This document shows, one piece after another, positions 16,194 to 24,481 of a stretch of DNA of 64,000 nucleotides (within the stretch, counting starts at the first letter, position 1; every line of letters begins with the position of its first letter). The position numbers were made by a program, and so were the translations under genes. The stretch lies in assembly GCA_028277405.1 (NCBI GenBank), contig JANQGH010000089.1:1-64000 (forward strand), given 5' to 3'. The DNA is from Alphaproteobacteria bacterium. Its GTDB lineage: Bacteria; Pseudomonadota; Alphaproteobacteria; DSM-16000; Inquilinaceae. Below the pieces are notes generated by a model. The model worked only from the letters and a program-made list of their open reading frames with translations, was not told where the DNA came from and did no database searches.

Positions 16194-17576
16194 CTAGTTT
16201 TGCAGCGGGATAAAGCGTCTCATCTTGCCGGTTTCCTTGTGATGCTCCAGCGCGTCGACCAGACGGATCGTCACCTGGGGCTTGTCCAAGCCGCGGCTCT
16301 GAAGGGCTTCGACAATGTCGGCACGCAAGCGATCGACGTCGACATGACCGCGTGAAATCACCCCGATATCGGCCCCATGCTCTGTTTGATGAACCTGATA
16401 CTGTTCGATCATCGGGTTTTGCCCCAACGGTGTTCTGAAAACCATCGGATGGATTAGAACGTCGCCAGCATATTTGAAGGCATCGTCAGAGCGGCCGCGG
16501 ATCTCGGAAATCATCGAATAGACCGAGCTGTTGCCAGCCGGTTTCTCCATCGGAATCACGATATCCGTCAGTTCGTATCTGATGAGCGGCATGCTGCGGC
16601 CAAACAGCGATGTAACCAAAAGCTTGTCGATCCGATCAGGATCAGTGGTCGGCTTGTTGTCTTTGTCGACAATCTCGCAAATCGCAAGATCATCCGACAC
16701 ATACATGCCGACATGGTCGTCGGCCTCGACCCCCAAAATGCCAACTTCGACACTGCCCCACATGTTGTTGGGCTCGATACCCCACGCCTCGCGCACGGCA
16801 ACTCTTGCTTCTGGCATTAAGGGCTCGGAGTTCGTCGCCACATGCTCTGGCTTAATCGAAAGACTACCGGCTAGGGCTTCGCCAGCGAGCAACTCGATGG
16901 TTGATGAATATCCGATAAGGTGGCTCGGTTGAGCCTTGTTCAGTTCGGCGACGAGTTTTGCGGGCGGGGTATCGGCTGGAAACCAGGCAATCTCCTCCTC
17001 CGGGTCGGTCGAGACCGAGTACAGAAACCCACTCGCATGAACGGTCTCGCCAGCCTCGACCACAGCCAGCATGCGGCGACCCGTGAGGCTCTCCGGCGGC
17101 CGGTCGCGCATCTGGTAGCGGAAGGTGGAGCAACAGATCTGAATGAACTCCTCCCAGCCCCAGATGAACACGCCGCGCGTACCCGATGAGCCGCCGGTCG
17201 CAAAAATCTGGTACTCGTCGAAGAGATAGTAGTCCGTGGTTTCGCCCCGCAGCTTCGATGTGATGTTCGCGTTGGCAATCTCCAACGTGAGCCTCGGGTC
17301 GGTCACGACTCGGTCCCAGTTCGCCATGACATCGGCTTTTGACATGGTCGGCAGGGTTCGAATGTCCTCTTCGGAAAAGCGTGCGATGTCGACGCCGGAC
17401 AGACGGTCAGCGTGCCAGGGGGACCTCTCTGCGGCGAAGGCGAGGGTCTCGCGCAGCTTGTTCTTGCGCTCCTCGCGAAGGCGTTCGGCCGACCAAGACA
17501 AGCGAGCGACATGTTCAGGCAGCCGCGCGGCGACTTCGGCCAAATGTTGGCGCCGGCGGGGGCTATCAAGACGCAT
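16194..17576 (-). CDS. PaaK/CapK-like adenylate-forming CoA ligase, copy B
   Basis: Same family and same 460-residue length as copy A, about three quarters identical over the first 160 residues by hand comparison. The ATP loop FATGGSSGTRGVF, NNMWGSVEVG, RYELTDI and the C-terminal GKMRRFIPLQ are conserved. The codon usage is visibly less GC-rich than in copy A. It is the promoter-proximal member of the tandem pair and is divergent from the alpha-oxoamine synthase gene across 328 bases. The two ligases may activate different acids or act at different growth phases. Assignment to the PaaK-like superfamily is firm; the reaction is inferred. Confidence 0.8.
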   Translation of the reverse strand: MRLDSPRRRQHLAEVAARLPEHVARLSWSAERLREERKNKLRETLAFAAERSPWHADRLSGVDIARFSEEDIRTLPTMSKADVMANWDRVVTDPRLTLEIANANITSKLRGETTDYYLFDEYQIFATGGSSGTRGVFIWGWEEFIQICCSTFRYQMRDRPPESLTGRRMLAVVEAGETVHASGFLYSVSTDPEEEIAWFPADTPPAKLVAELNKAQPSHLIGYSSTIELLAGEALAGSLSIKPEHVATNSEPLMPEARVAVREAWGIEPNNMWGSVEVGILGVEADDHVGMYVSDDLAICEIVDKDNKPTTDPDRIDKLLVTSLFGRSMPLIRYELTDIVIPMEKPAGNSSVYSMISEIRGRSDDAFKYAGDVLIHPMVFRTPLGQNPMIEQYQVHQTEHGADIGVISRGHVDVDRLRADIVEALQSRGLDKPQVTIRLVDALEHHKETGKMRRFIPLQN

Positions 17577-17904
17577 TTCGCACTCCGATCAAGTCAACGG
17601 GGATTGGGCACCTGAACACGCGCAAATTACGCTTTTGCATTTTGCTGGTATATTAGCGCGATTCGAGCCGTCGACGAGAGTGGGCCTGCAAGTGCCTCTC
17701 ATCGCCACGATGATGCCATCGCCGACGGTTTTTGCTTCTGACGGCGTTGTAAAGCGCATAGAACGAGGGGCACGGATGAAAATGGGCTTTCAATATCGGC
17801 TGGACGTTCTATCTCGTGATCGTATCTTTCGCAGGACATGGCTGGACCCGTCCGCGCGGCGGTGTTAAGCGTCCAGAATTCACGGCATAGACGAGGGTGG
17901 GTCG
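17577..17904. other. 328-base divergent promoter region (ligases / oxoamine synthase)
   Basis: No accepted gene. The region is less GC-rich than its surroundings around 17620-17660, where TATATT (a possible rightward -10 element) occurs in TGCTGGTATATTAGCG without a matching -35. A 30-codon frame at 17776 (start MKMGFQYRLD) has GAGGGG upstream but no other support. The region must hold both outward promoters of this putative biosynthetic locus. Confidence 0.4.
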
Positions 17905-19320
17905 TTGAAAGCTGAGCATAATGGTGGGAACGGCAAGGGTTTCGCAGTAGCCATGGATGCTTTTTCAGTCGCCACGAGTGATCCGGCAAGCGCCGAACGC
18001 CAGGCGCGCGGTTCCGAGGCCAGATTCGACATCTTTGACAAGTGCAGCACGGCGGAGGGCAATTTCGGCCCCCAACGGCAGAGCGGCGATACCTATTTCA
18101 CGCGGCCGCTGTTGGACGACAAGCCCGGGCCGCGCATGCATTTCGACGGCCGCGAATGCGTCATGTGGTCGGTCAACGACTATCTGGGCTTCGCCGGCGA
18201 CCCCGAGTTGCGGCGGATCGCGGCGGCCACCGCTGCGGAATGGGGCGCCAGCGGGCCGATGGGCTCGCGCATGATGTCGGGCACGACCACCCCGCATCTC
18301 GATTTGGAGCGCAGCCTGGCCGACCTGTGCGGAAAGCCTGACTCCGTGCTGTTCAACTACGGCTATCTGGGCGTCTTGGGCACGATCCAGGCCCTGACGG
18401 AGCCGGACGACATTTTGGTCATGGACAAAATGTCGCACGCTTGCATTGTGGACGCCGCCAGAATGTCCGCCACCGGGCGAAATCTGCGCGTCTTCCGTCA
18501 CAATGATCTGGCCTCGCTGGAACGGCTGTTGAAGAGCGTGCAGACCCGGCGCAAGGGCGGCGTGCTGATCCTCACCGAGGGCATTTTCGGCATGACCGGC
18601 GACTGCGCGCCCTTGGACGGCATCGTCGAGTTGAAGGAAAAGTACAACGCCCGTCTGTTCGTCGACGACGCCCACGGTTTCGGCGTCGTCGGGCCCGACG
18701 GTCGCGGCGCCTCTGCCCTGCATGGCGTCATGGACAAGACGGACATCTATTTCAGCACCTTCGCCAAGGCGTTTGCATCCATCGGCGGTTTTTCCGCCAG
18801 CGAGCATTCGGTTGTGGAGTGGATCAAGTACAACGCGCGCAGCCAGGTGTTCGCCAAGAGCTTGCCGATGATCTTCGTCAAGACCGCCCAGCGCACGCTG
18901 GAGCTGATGGCAACTGATGGGGATGAACGGCGGCGGCGCATGTGGCACATGTCGCGCCTGCTGGCCGAGGGCCTGCGCTCGATGGGCTTTGAGGTCCAGC
19001 ACGTTCCGTCCCCGGTCGTGCCGGTGCTGCTGCCCAGCGCGCGGGTGGTCGATTGCATGACCTGGTCCCGCTATCTGCGCCAGCGCGGGATCTTCGTCTC
19101 GCCCGTGGTCTATCCGGTGGTGCCGCGCGGCATGGCGCTGTTCCGCATGATCCCCACCGCCAGCCATACAGAGGCGGATGTGGAGGAGACCCTGGCCGGC
19201 TTCCGCGCCTTGCGCGACGAATTCTCGCTGGACCTGGCCGTCGACCCGCAGGTGGTCCGCACCGTCTATGGGCCGGATGCCGCGACGATCGGCCAGGACT
19301 ACGCGCGTATGGCCGGATAG
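17905..19320 (+). CDS. Alpha-oxoamine synthase, serine palmitoyltransferase-like
   Basis: PLP-dependent decarboxylating Claisen condensation of an amino acid with an acyl-CoA to give an alpha-aminoketone, the chemistry of Spt, BioF, KBL and CqsA. Visible motifs are SVNDYLGFAGDPE near the N-terminus, GSRMMSGTTTPH, SHACIVD, LTEGIFGMTGD, VDDAHGFGVVG, and the PLP lysine in STFAKAFASIGGF. The segments RSQVFAKSLPM and RMIPTASHTEADVEET are, from memory, most like Bacteroidetes-type serine palmitoyltransferases. The TTG at 17905 has GAGGG seven bases upstream (471 residues); an ATG at 17953 is the alternative. It is followed 30 bases later by an SDR gene and is divergent from two CoA ligases. No ceramide synthase or ACP gene is seen nearby. 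Confidence 0.85.
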   Translation: MKAEHNGGNGKGFAVAMDAFSVATSDPASAERQARGSEARFDIFDKCSTAEGNFGPQRQSGDTYFTRPLLDDKPGPRMHFDGRECVMWSVNDYLGFAGDPELRRIAAATAAEWGASGPMGSRMMSGTTTPHLDLERSLADLCGKPDSVLFNYGYLGVLGTIQALTEPDDILVMDKMSHACIVDAARMSATGRNLRVFRHNDLASLERLLKSVQTRRKGGVLILTEGIFGMTGDCAPLDGIVELKEKYNARLFVDDAHGFGVVGPDGRGASALHGVMDKTDIYFSTFAKAFASIGGFSASEHSVVEWIKYNARSQVFAKSLPMIFVKTAQRTLELMATDGDERRRRMWHMSRLLAEGLRSMGFEVQHVPSPVVPVLLPSARVVDCMTWSRYLRQRGIFVSPVVYPVVPRGMALFRMIPTASHTEADVEETLAGFRALRDEFSLDLAVDPQVVRTVYGPDAATIGQDYARMAG

Positions 19321-19350
19321 CATCCGCGCCTCGGCAAAAAGAGACGTGCG

Positions 19351-20052
19351 TTGACCCGACCGACATTTCAAACCGCGCTGATTGTGGGGGCCGGCGCCGG
19401 TCTCAGCGGCTCTTTGGCCCGCCTGTTCGCAGGCCAAGGCCTGAAAGTCGCCTTGGCGTCCAGGCAGCCGGACCGGCTTGCCGACCTGGCCACGGAAACC
19501 GGGGCGAAGAGCTTCGCCTGCGATGTCTCCCAAGCCGATCAGGTCGAGACGCTGTTCGCAAAGGTTGAGGACGCTGTCGGCGTGCCGGATCTGGTGGTGT
19601 TCAACCCCAGTGCGCGCAGCCGAGGCCCGATCGTCGATATCGTGCCCGCCGATGTGGAAAAGGCGCTGGCGGTCACGGCCTATGGCGGCTTCCTGGTCGG
19701 GCAGCAGGCGGCGCGTCGGATGGTGGCCAACAATCACGGTGCGATCCTGTTCACCGGCGCCTCGGCCAGCGTGAAGGGCTATCCCCAGTCCGCACCCTTC
19801 GCCATGGGCAAGTTCGCTTTGCGCGGCCTGGCGCAAAGCATGGCCCGCGAGCTCGGTCCCAAGGGCGTGCATGTCGCCCATTTTGTGATCGACGGCGGTA
19901 TTCTGCCGCCGGGACGGGAGCAATCGGCCGATCGCCCTGACAGCATGCTGCACCCCGATGCCATCGCCGAGACATACTGGCAGGTCGCTCGGCAGGACCG
20001 CAGCGCCTGGACGTGGGAAGTCGAACTCAGGCCCTGGGTCGAAACCTTCTAG
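19351..20052 (+). CDS. SDR-family protein lacking the catalytic tyrosine
   Basis: A Rossmann-fold protein of the short-chain dehydrogenase/reductase family. Its nucleotide-binding motif GAGAGLSGSLA is near residues 13-23, and the active-site serine region is FTGASASVKG. The YxxxK position reads FAMGK, so the catalytic tyrosine is phenylalanine. I recall a group of bacterial SDR proteins with the same FAxGKFALR substitution, so this may be a stable variant rather than decay. It is 233 residues, with a TTG start at 19351 behind AAAAAGAGA. It lies directly after the oxoamine synthase and is probably cotranscribed with it. Reduction of the aminoketone product is the tempting role, but the missing tyrosine argues for caution. 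Confidence 0.82.
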   Translation: MTRPTFQTALIVGAGAGLSGSLARLFAGQGLKVALASRQPDRLADLATETGAKSFACDVSQADQVETLFAKVEDAVGVPDLVVFNPSARSRGPIVDIVPADVEKALAVTAYGGFLVGQQAARRMVANNHGAILFTGASASVKGYPQSAPFAMGKFALRGLAQSMARELGPKGVHVAHFVIDGGILPPGREQSADRPDSMLHPDAIAETYWQVARQDRSAWTWEVELRPWVETF

Positions 20053-20067
20053 CCAAGCAGGCGCAGG

Positions 20068-21042
20068 TCAGTCGACGCTGTCGCGGATGGTCGCGTTCGG
20101 ATGGAACGCGGCAAACGCGAAGGCGAACGGCACGTCGTAGGCGACGTCTTCCAAGCCGCCGTCCGCCAGCCGCCGCTGGACGACCACATTGCCCACATCG
20201 CGCCCCTGGTTGATCCGGCTGGTATCCAGCGCGGAATTCTGCCCCGGGGTCCAGGTCAGGACCAGATCGCCCGCCTCGATCGCGCCGGCGTCGCGCAGGG
20301 TGGACAGCAACCAGGCCTGATCGCCGACGGCGACCACCCGCGACAGCGGTCCGCCCGGCCCGTCATAGTCGCCGCGATACAAAAATGGCCGCGCGGAACT
20401 GTCATAGGCCACGTAAGGGTTGCGGCCGTAGGCGCGCCCCGTCGCTTGGTTCGGCACCAGGACCTGGCCGTCGGGATGGCGTTCTGCGAACAGGCGCCAG
20501 CTTTCCAGACGGGCCGGAACCATGTCCAGGCGCACGCCTGTCTGCGCGCCGATGATGCCTTCACCCAGGAACTGCTGCCACCAGGTCTCGGTCTGCCGGT
20601 CATACATGACCAGATCCGAATTGCGCAGCCGTCCGGTCGTGCCGAAATCCAGCACCGTGCCGTCAACCGTGCGGTCGAACACGATGCCGGAGTTGCATAA
20701 GGGGCAATAGGTCACCGCGACCGGCATGCCGCCGACCGTGTCGTTGACGATCTCGTGCCAGGTCATGATCCGCAGCGGATAGGCGCGGGCGTCGCCGTTG
20801 ATCGCGACACTCAGCACCGGCTCGTCGGCGCCCAAATCGTCAATCTCGGCCACCGGCCGGAACACCGGCGTATCGATCGACGGTATGCCGTCGCGCGGCG
20901 GCCCGCCCGACATGATTTCGTCGAACTCGACCGATCGGGTTTGCCAGTCCGTCAGCGGAAACTCGCCCTGCCAGCTGCTCGGCTGCGCGTGCGCGGCGCC
21001 GATGGAGAAGATCGCGACGAGCAGGAAGACGAGCGGTTTCAT
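20068..21042 (-). CDS. DUF3179-domain secreted protein
   Basis: An exported protein of unknown function carrying the DUF3179 domain. The signal peptide runs MKPLVFLLVAIFSIGAAHAQ from the ATG at 21042, giving 324 residues; an upstream frame extension was rejected because it would bury the signal. Family hallmarks are RAYPLRIMTWHEIVNDTVGG, TYCPLCNSGIVFDR (two cysteines) and WWQQFLGEGIIG. The Cys-x2-Cys and histidine positions suggest metal or disulfide chemistry in the periplasm, but the domain has no established activity that I know of. It is convergent with the SDR gene (15-base gap) and divergent from the putrescine-type binding protein. Confidence 0.88.
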   Translation of the reverse strand: MKPLVFLLVAIFSIGAAHAQPSSWQGEFPLTDWQTRSVEFDEIMSGGPPRDGIPSIDTPVFRPVAEIDDLGADEPVLSVAINGDARAYPLRIMTWHEIVNDTVGGMPVAVTYCPLCNSGIVFDRTVDGTVLDFGTTGRLRNSDLVMYDRQTETWWQQFLGEGIIGAQTGVRLDMVPARLESWRLFAERHPDGQVLVPNQATGRAYGRNPYVAYDSSARPFLYRGDYDGPGGPLSRVVAVGDQAWLLSTLRDAGAIEAGDLVLTWTPGQNSALDTSRINQGRDVGNVVVQRRLADGGLEDVAYDVPFAFAFAAFHPNATIRDSVD

Positions 21043-21239
21043 GGATAGAAAGATGGCCTGATCGGCCGCTCCGGCGGAGTCAAATGACCGTGATGCGACG
21101 GCACGGCCCATTTGGGATCATGAAGACGCGCCGAGAGGCTTGAGTGTCGGTCGCGCAAGCGATATCAAGCGGTCCGCTCTGACCCATCATCCGGCCGCAA
21201 CCTCGCCCGGGGCGGCCGACCAAGGCACGGGATACCGCC

Positions 21240-22343
21240 ATGACCCCATCGTTCGCCGTTCGCGCCGCTATGCTCGCGATGCCCGTGCTCGTGGGCACGG
21301 CCGGGATCGCGGCCGCCCAGGACACCGTCAACATCGCCAACTGGACCGACTATATCGGCGAAACCACGCTGGCGGACTTCGAGGCGGAAACCGGCATCCG
21401 GCCGAACTACGACGTCTATGACAGCAACGAGGTGTTGGAGACGCGGCTGCTGGCCGGCCGCTCCGGCTACGATCTGGTCGTACCGTCCGATATGCCCTTC
21501 CTGGCTCAGCAGGTTGAGGCGGGTGTCTATCAGCCGCTCGACCGCGACCTGATCCCCAACCTGCGCCATCTCGACCCGGACCTGATGGCGCGCGCGTCGA
21601 TGGCCGATCCCGGCAATGAACACGCGGTCATCTATCAATGGGGCACCAACGGCTTCGGCTACAATGTCGCTGCCATTGCCGAGCGCATGCCGGACGCGCC
21701 GGTCGACAGCTGGGCCATGATCTTCGATCCCGAGATCGTCTCCCGCTTTGCCGATTGCGGCGTGACGCTGTTGGATTCGCAAGACGAGATGATCCCGCTG
21801 GTCCTGCATTATCTCGGGCTCGACCCCTTCACCGAGGACAGCGCGGATCTCGCCCAGGCGGAAGCGTTGTTAACCGAGATCCGGCCTTACATCCGCTATT
21901 TCCATTCATCCCAGTACGTGAACGACCTGGCCAACGGCGACATCTGCCTCGCGGCCGGCTGGTCCGGCGACGTGATCCAGGCCTACTATCGGGCGCTGGA
22001 GGCGGAGAATGGGGTCGACATCGAATACACCATCCCGACGGAAGGCACGATCATCTGGTTCGACATGATGGCCATTCCGGCCGATGCGCCCAATCCGGAA
22101 GGCGCCCACGCCTTCATCGACTTCGTCCTGCGCCCAGATGTGATGGCCGGGATCAGCGACTATGTCGCCTATGCCAACGCCGTGCCGGACTCGTGGCCGC
22201 TGATGGACCCGAAGATCGCTGGCGACGGATCGATCTTCCCGCCGGCGGAGGTTCAGGACCGTCTGTTCCCGGCCCAAACCCTGTCGATGCCGGCGACACG
22301 CGAACGTACGCGATTGTGGACGCGCGTACGTACGGGCGTCTGA
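21240..22343 (+). CDS. potF: Putrescine/spermidine-type periplasmic binding protein
   Basis: Periplasmic solute receptor that delivers polyamines to the PotGHI-type ABC transporter encoded just downstream. Signal peptide MTPSFAVRAAMLAMPVLVGT, with cleavage near AAAQD. The mature start VNIANWTDYIGETTLADFEAE is the classical PotD/PotF opening; YDVYDSNEVLETRLL, QWGTNGFGYN and a conserved aspartate/tryptophan-rich pocket region (IIWFDMMAIPADAPN) follow. The length of 367 residues is typical. It is first in a four-gene operon (binding protein, ATPase, two permeases). Whether the ligand is putrescine, spermidine or a related diamine cannot be told. Confidence 0.92.
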   Translation: MTPSFAVRAAMLAMPVLVGTAGIAAAQDTVNIANWTDYIGETTLADFEAETGIRPNYDVYDSNEVLETRLLAGRSGYDLVVPSDMPFLAQQVEAGVYQPLDRDLIPNLRHLDPDLMARASMADPGNEHAVIYQWGTNGFGYNVAAIAERMPDAPVDSWAMIFDPEIVSRFADCGVTLLDSQDEMIPLVLHYLGLDPFTEDSADLAQAEALLTEIRPYIRYFHSSQYVNDLANGDICLAAGWSGDVIQAYYRALEAENGVDIEYTIPTEGTIIWFDMMAIPADAPNPEGAHAFIDFVLRPDVMAGISDYVAYANAVPDSWPLMDPKIAGDGSIFPPAEVQDRLFPAQTLSMPATRERTRLWTRVRTGV

Positions 22344-22366
22344 GGGGCCGAGGCTAAGCGACCCAG

Positions 22367-23533
22367 TTGGCCGGGGGGCAGCAACCGACCGATCGCGCGG
22401 GCGCGTTTGCGGAACCGTGGCGCGATCCGCATCAAACGCCGCTGATCCGTATCGAGCGGCTGACCAAGACCTTCGGCGACTTCTATGCCGTCGACGATGT
22501 CAGTCTCGACATCTATCGCGGCGAGTTCTTCTCTCTGCTGGGCGGGTCGGGCTGCGGCAAGACGACGTTGCTGCGCCTGATGGCCGGGTTCGAGATGCCG
22601 ACCGAGGGGCGCATCTCGATCGACGGCGTCGACCTTGCCGGCGTGCCGCCCCATCGGCGGCCGGTCAACATGATGTTTCAGTCCTACGCGCTGTTCCCGC
22701 ACATGTCGGTCGCCCGCAACGTGGCGTTCGGTTTGCGGCAGGAGGGGCTGCCGTCGGCCGAGATCAGAAGCCGCGTGGCCGACGCGCTCGAACTCGTGAA
22801 GCTGGACCGGCTCGCCAAGCGCAAGCCCCATCAACTGTCCGGCGGCCAACGCCAGCGCGTCGCGCTCGCCCGCTGTCTGGTGAAGCGCCCCAAGGTCCTG
22901 CTGCTCGACGAGCCCTTGGCGGCGCTGGACCGCAAGCTGCGCGAGGAAACCCAGTTTGAACTGGTGAACATTCAAGAGCAGCTTGGCATGACCTTCGTCA
23001 TCGTGACCCACGACCAGGGCGAGGCCATGGCCATGTCCACGCGGGTCGGAGTGATGGACGAGGGGCGGATCGTGCAGATCGGCACGCCGAACGAGGTCTA
23101 TGAGTATCCGACCTCGCGCTTCGTCGCCGGCTTCATCGGGTCGATCAACATGTTCGACGGCGTCCTGGCCGAAAGCGCGCCCGACCATGCGCTCGTCGAG
23201 GGCGTCGGCGAGCCGGTGAGGTTCCACATCGATCACGGCATCGCCGCACCGGCTTCGGCCACGGTCACGGTGGCCATCCGGCCGGAGAAGATGCGGCTGA
23301 GTAAGACACTGCCTGAAGGTTTCACAGAGGACAGCCCTAACCTGCTGCGCGGCACGGTGGACGAGATCGCCTATCTCGGTGGCCAGTCGATCTACGTCGT
23401 CGTGCTCGAGTCGGGCCGGATGGTGCGAGTCTCTGTGCCGAACACCCATCGGATGACCGAACTGCCGATCACGTGGGAAGACCCCGTGTACGTTTCTTGG
23501 CCGGCCTTTGCCGGGGTCGTCTTGGTCGACTAG
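22367..23533 (+). CDS. potG: Polyamine ABC transporter ATPase
   Basis: Cytoplasmic ATPase energising polyamine uptake. Walker A GGSGCGKTTLLRL, Q-loop MFQSYALFPHM, signature LSGGQRQRVALARCL and Walker B VLLLDEPLAALD are intact; the C-terminal third is the TOBE-type regulatory domain (VAIRPEKMRLS). It is 388 residues with a TTG start at 22367, 23 bases after the binding-protein stop. It sits between the receptor and permease genes, followed three bases later by the first permease. Confidence 0.93.
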   Translation: MAGGQQPTDRAGAFAEPWRDPHQTPLIRIERLTKTFGDFYAVDDVSLDIYRGEFFSLLGGSGCGKTTLLRLMAGFEMPTEGRISIDGVDLAGVPPHRRPVNMMFQSYALFPHMSVARNVAFGLRQEGLPSAEIRSRVADALELVKLDRLAKRKPHQLSGGQRQRVALARCLVKRPKVLLLDEPLAALDRKLREETQFELVNIQEQLGMTFVIVTHDQGEAMAMSTRVGVMDEGRIVQIGTPNEVYEYPTSRFVAGFIGSINMFDGVLAESAPDHALVEGVGEPVRFHIDHGIAAPASATVTVAIRPEKMRLSKTLPEGFTEDSPNLLRGTVDEIAYLGGQSIYVVVLESGRMVRVSVPNTHRMTELPITWEDPVYVSWPAFAGVVLVD

Positions 23534-23536
23534 GTC

Positions 23537-24481
23537 GTGATGGCCGAATCCAGCACGCATCCTAACGGCATCGTCCGGCACCGGCCGGCGCGCTGGCCGC
23601 GACGCGCCCGCATGTTGGTCGTGTCCGTGCCGTATCTCTGGCTGCTCGTGTTCTTCGCGGTGCCGTTCCTGATCGTCTTGAAGATCAGCCTGTCGGAACC
23701 GCAATTCGCCCAGCCGCCCTACGCGCCGCTGATCGAATGGGGCGACGATCTCGCGCTGGACATCCGGCTCAATCTCGCCAACTACGCCCTGCTTGCCGAG
23801 GACAGGCTCTACCTCGTCGCCTATCTGAACTCGATCAAGATCGCCTTCTTCTCAACGCTGATCTGCCTGGCGATCGGCTATCCGATGGCCTATGCCATCG
23901 CGCGCGCCAACCCGGCCTGGCGCACGGGCCTGTTGATGTTGATCATCCTGCCCTTCTGGACCTCGTTCCTGATCCGTGTCTATGCCTGGATCGGCATCCT
24001 GCGGGACAATGGGGTGATCAACAATCTGCTGATCTCGTTTGGGATCATCGACCAGCCCTTGCAGATGCTGCAGACGGATTTCGCCGTCTATCTGGGCATC
24101 ACCTATTCCTACCTGCCGTTCATGATCCTGCCCCTGTTCGCCACCTTGCAGAGGCTGGACGACAGCCTGTTGGAGGCCGCGGCCGACCTCGGCTGCCCGC
24201 CCTGGCGCACGTTTCTGACCGTAACGCTGCCGCTGTCGGTGCCAGGCATCGTCGCCGGTTCGCTGCTGGTCTTCATTCCGGCGGTCGGCGAGTTCGTCAT
24301 TCCGGCCCTGCTGGGCGGCCCGGACACGGTCATGATCGGCCGGGTTTTGTGGGACGAGTTCTTCACCAACCGGGACTGGCCGGTGGCGTCCGCCGTGGCG
24401 CTGGTCATGGCCCTTTTGCTGGTGCTGCCGATCATGCTGATCCAATGGCTCTACAGCCGCGAACAGGCGCGCGAGGCATGA
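23537..24481 (+). CDS. potH: Polyamine ABC transporter permease, first subunit
   Basis: Inner-membrane subunit with about six transmembrane helices. The ABC-permease EAA loop is present as LLEAAADLGCPPWRTFLTVTLPLS, here seen as EAAADLGCPPW; VPYLWLLVFFAVPFLIVLKI is the first membrane helix. The length is 314 residues. It starts with GTG-ATG at 23537/23540, three bases after potG, and its stop overlaps the start of the second permease (ATGA). It pairs with the following permease as the transport channel. Confidence 0.92.
   Translation: MMAESSTHPNGIVRHRPARWPRRARMLVVSVPYLWLLVFFAVPFLIVLKISLSEPQFAQPPYAPLIEWGDDLALDIRLNLANYALLAEDRLYLVAYLNSIKIAFFSTLICLAIGYPMAYAIARANPAWRTGLLMLIILPFWTSFLIRVYAWIGILRDNGVINNLLISFGIIDQPLQMLQTDFAVYLGITYSYLPFMILPLFATLQRLDDSLLEAAADLGCPPWRTFLTVTLPLSVPGIVAGSLLVFIPAVGEFVIPALLGGPDTVMIGRVLWDEFFTNRDWPVASAVALVMALLLVLPIMLIQWLYSREQAREA

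Noticed and set aside
17776..17868. 30-codon frame with GAGGGG upstream in the divergent promoter region
   Set aside because: The frame is continuous with a longer shadow frame of the neighbouring ligase gene, and nothing but the ribosome-binding-like string supports it.
17965..19953. 662-codon open frame antisense to the oxoamine synthase and SDR genes
   Set aside because: Both genes on the plus strand have intact family motifs; the antisense translation is compositionally biased and crosses the gene boundary.
22253..23704. 483-codon antisense frame across the polyamine ATPase gene
   Set aside because: His/Arg/Gln-rich shadow frame with no motif; the plus strand encodes a complete ABC ATPase.
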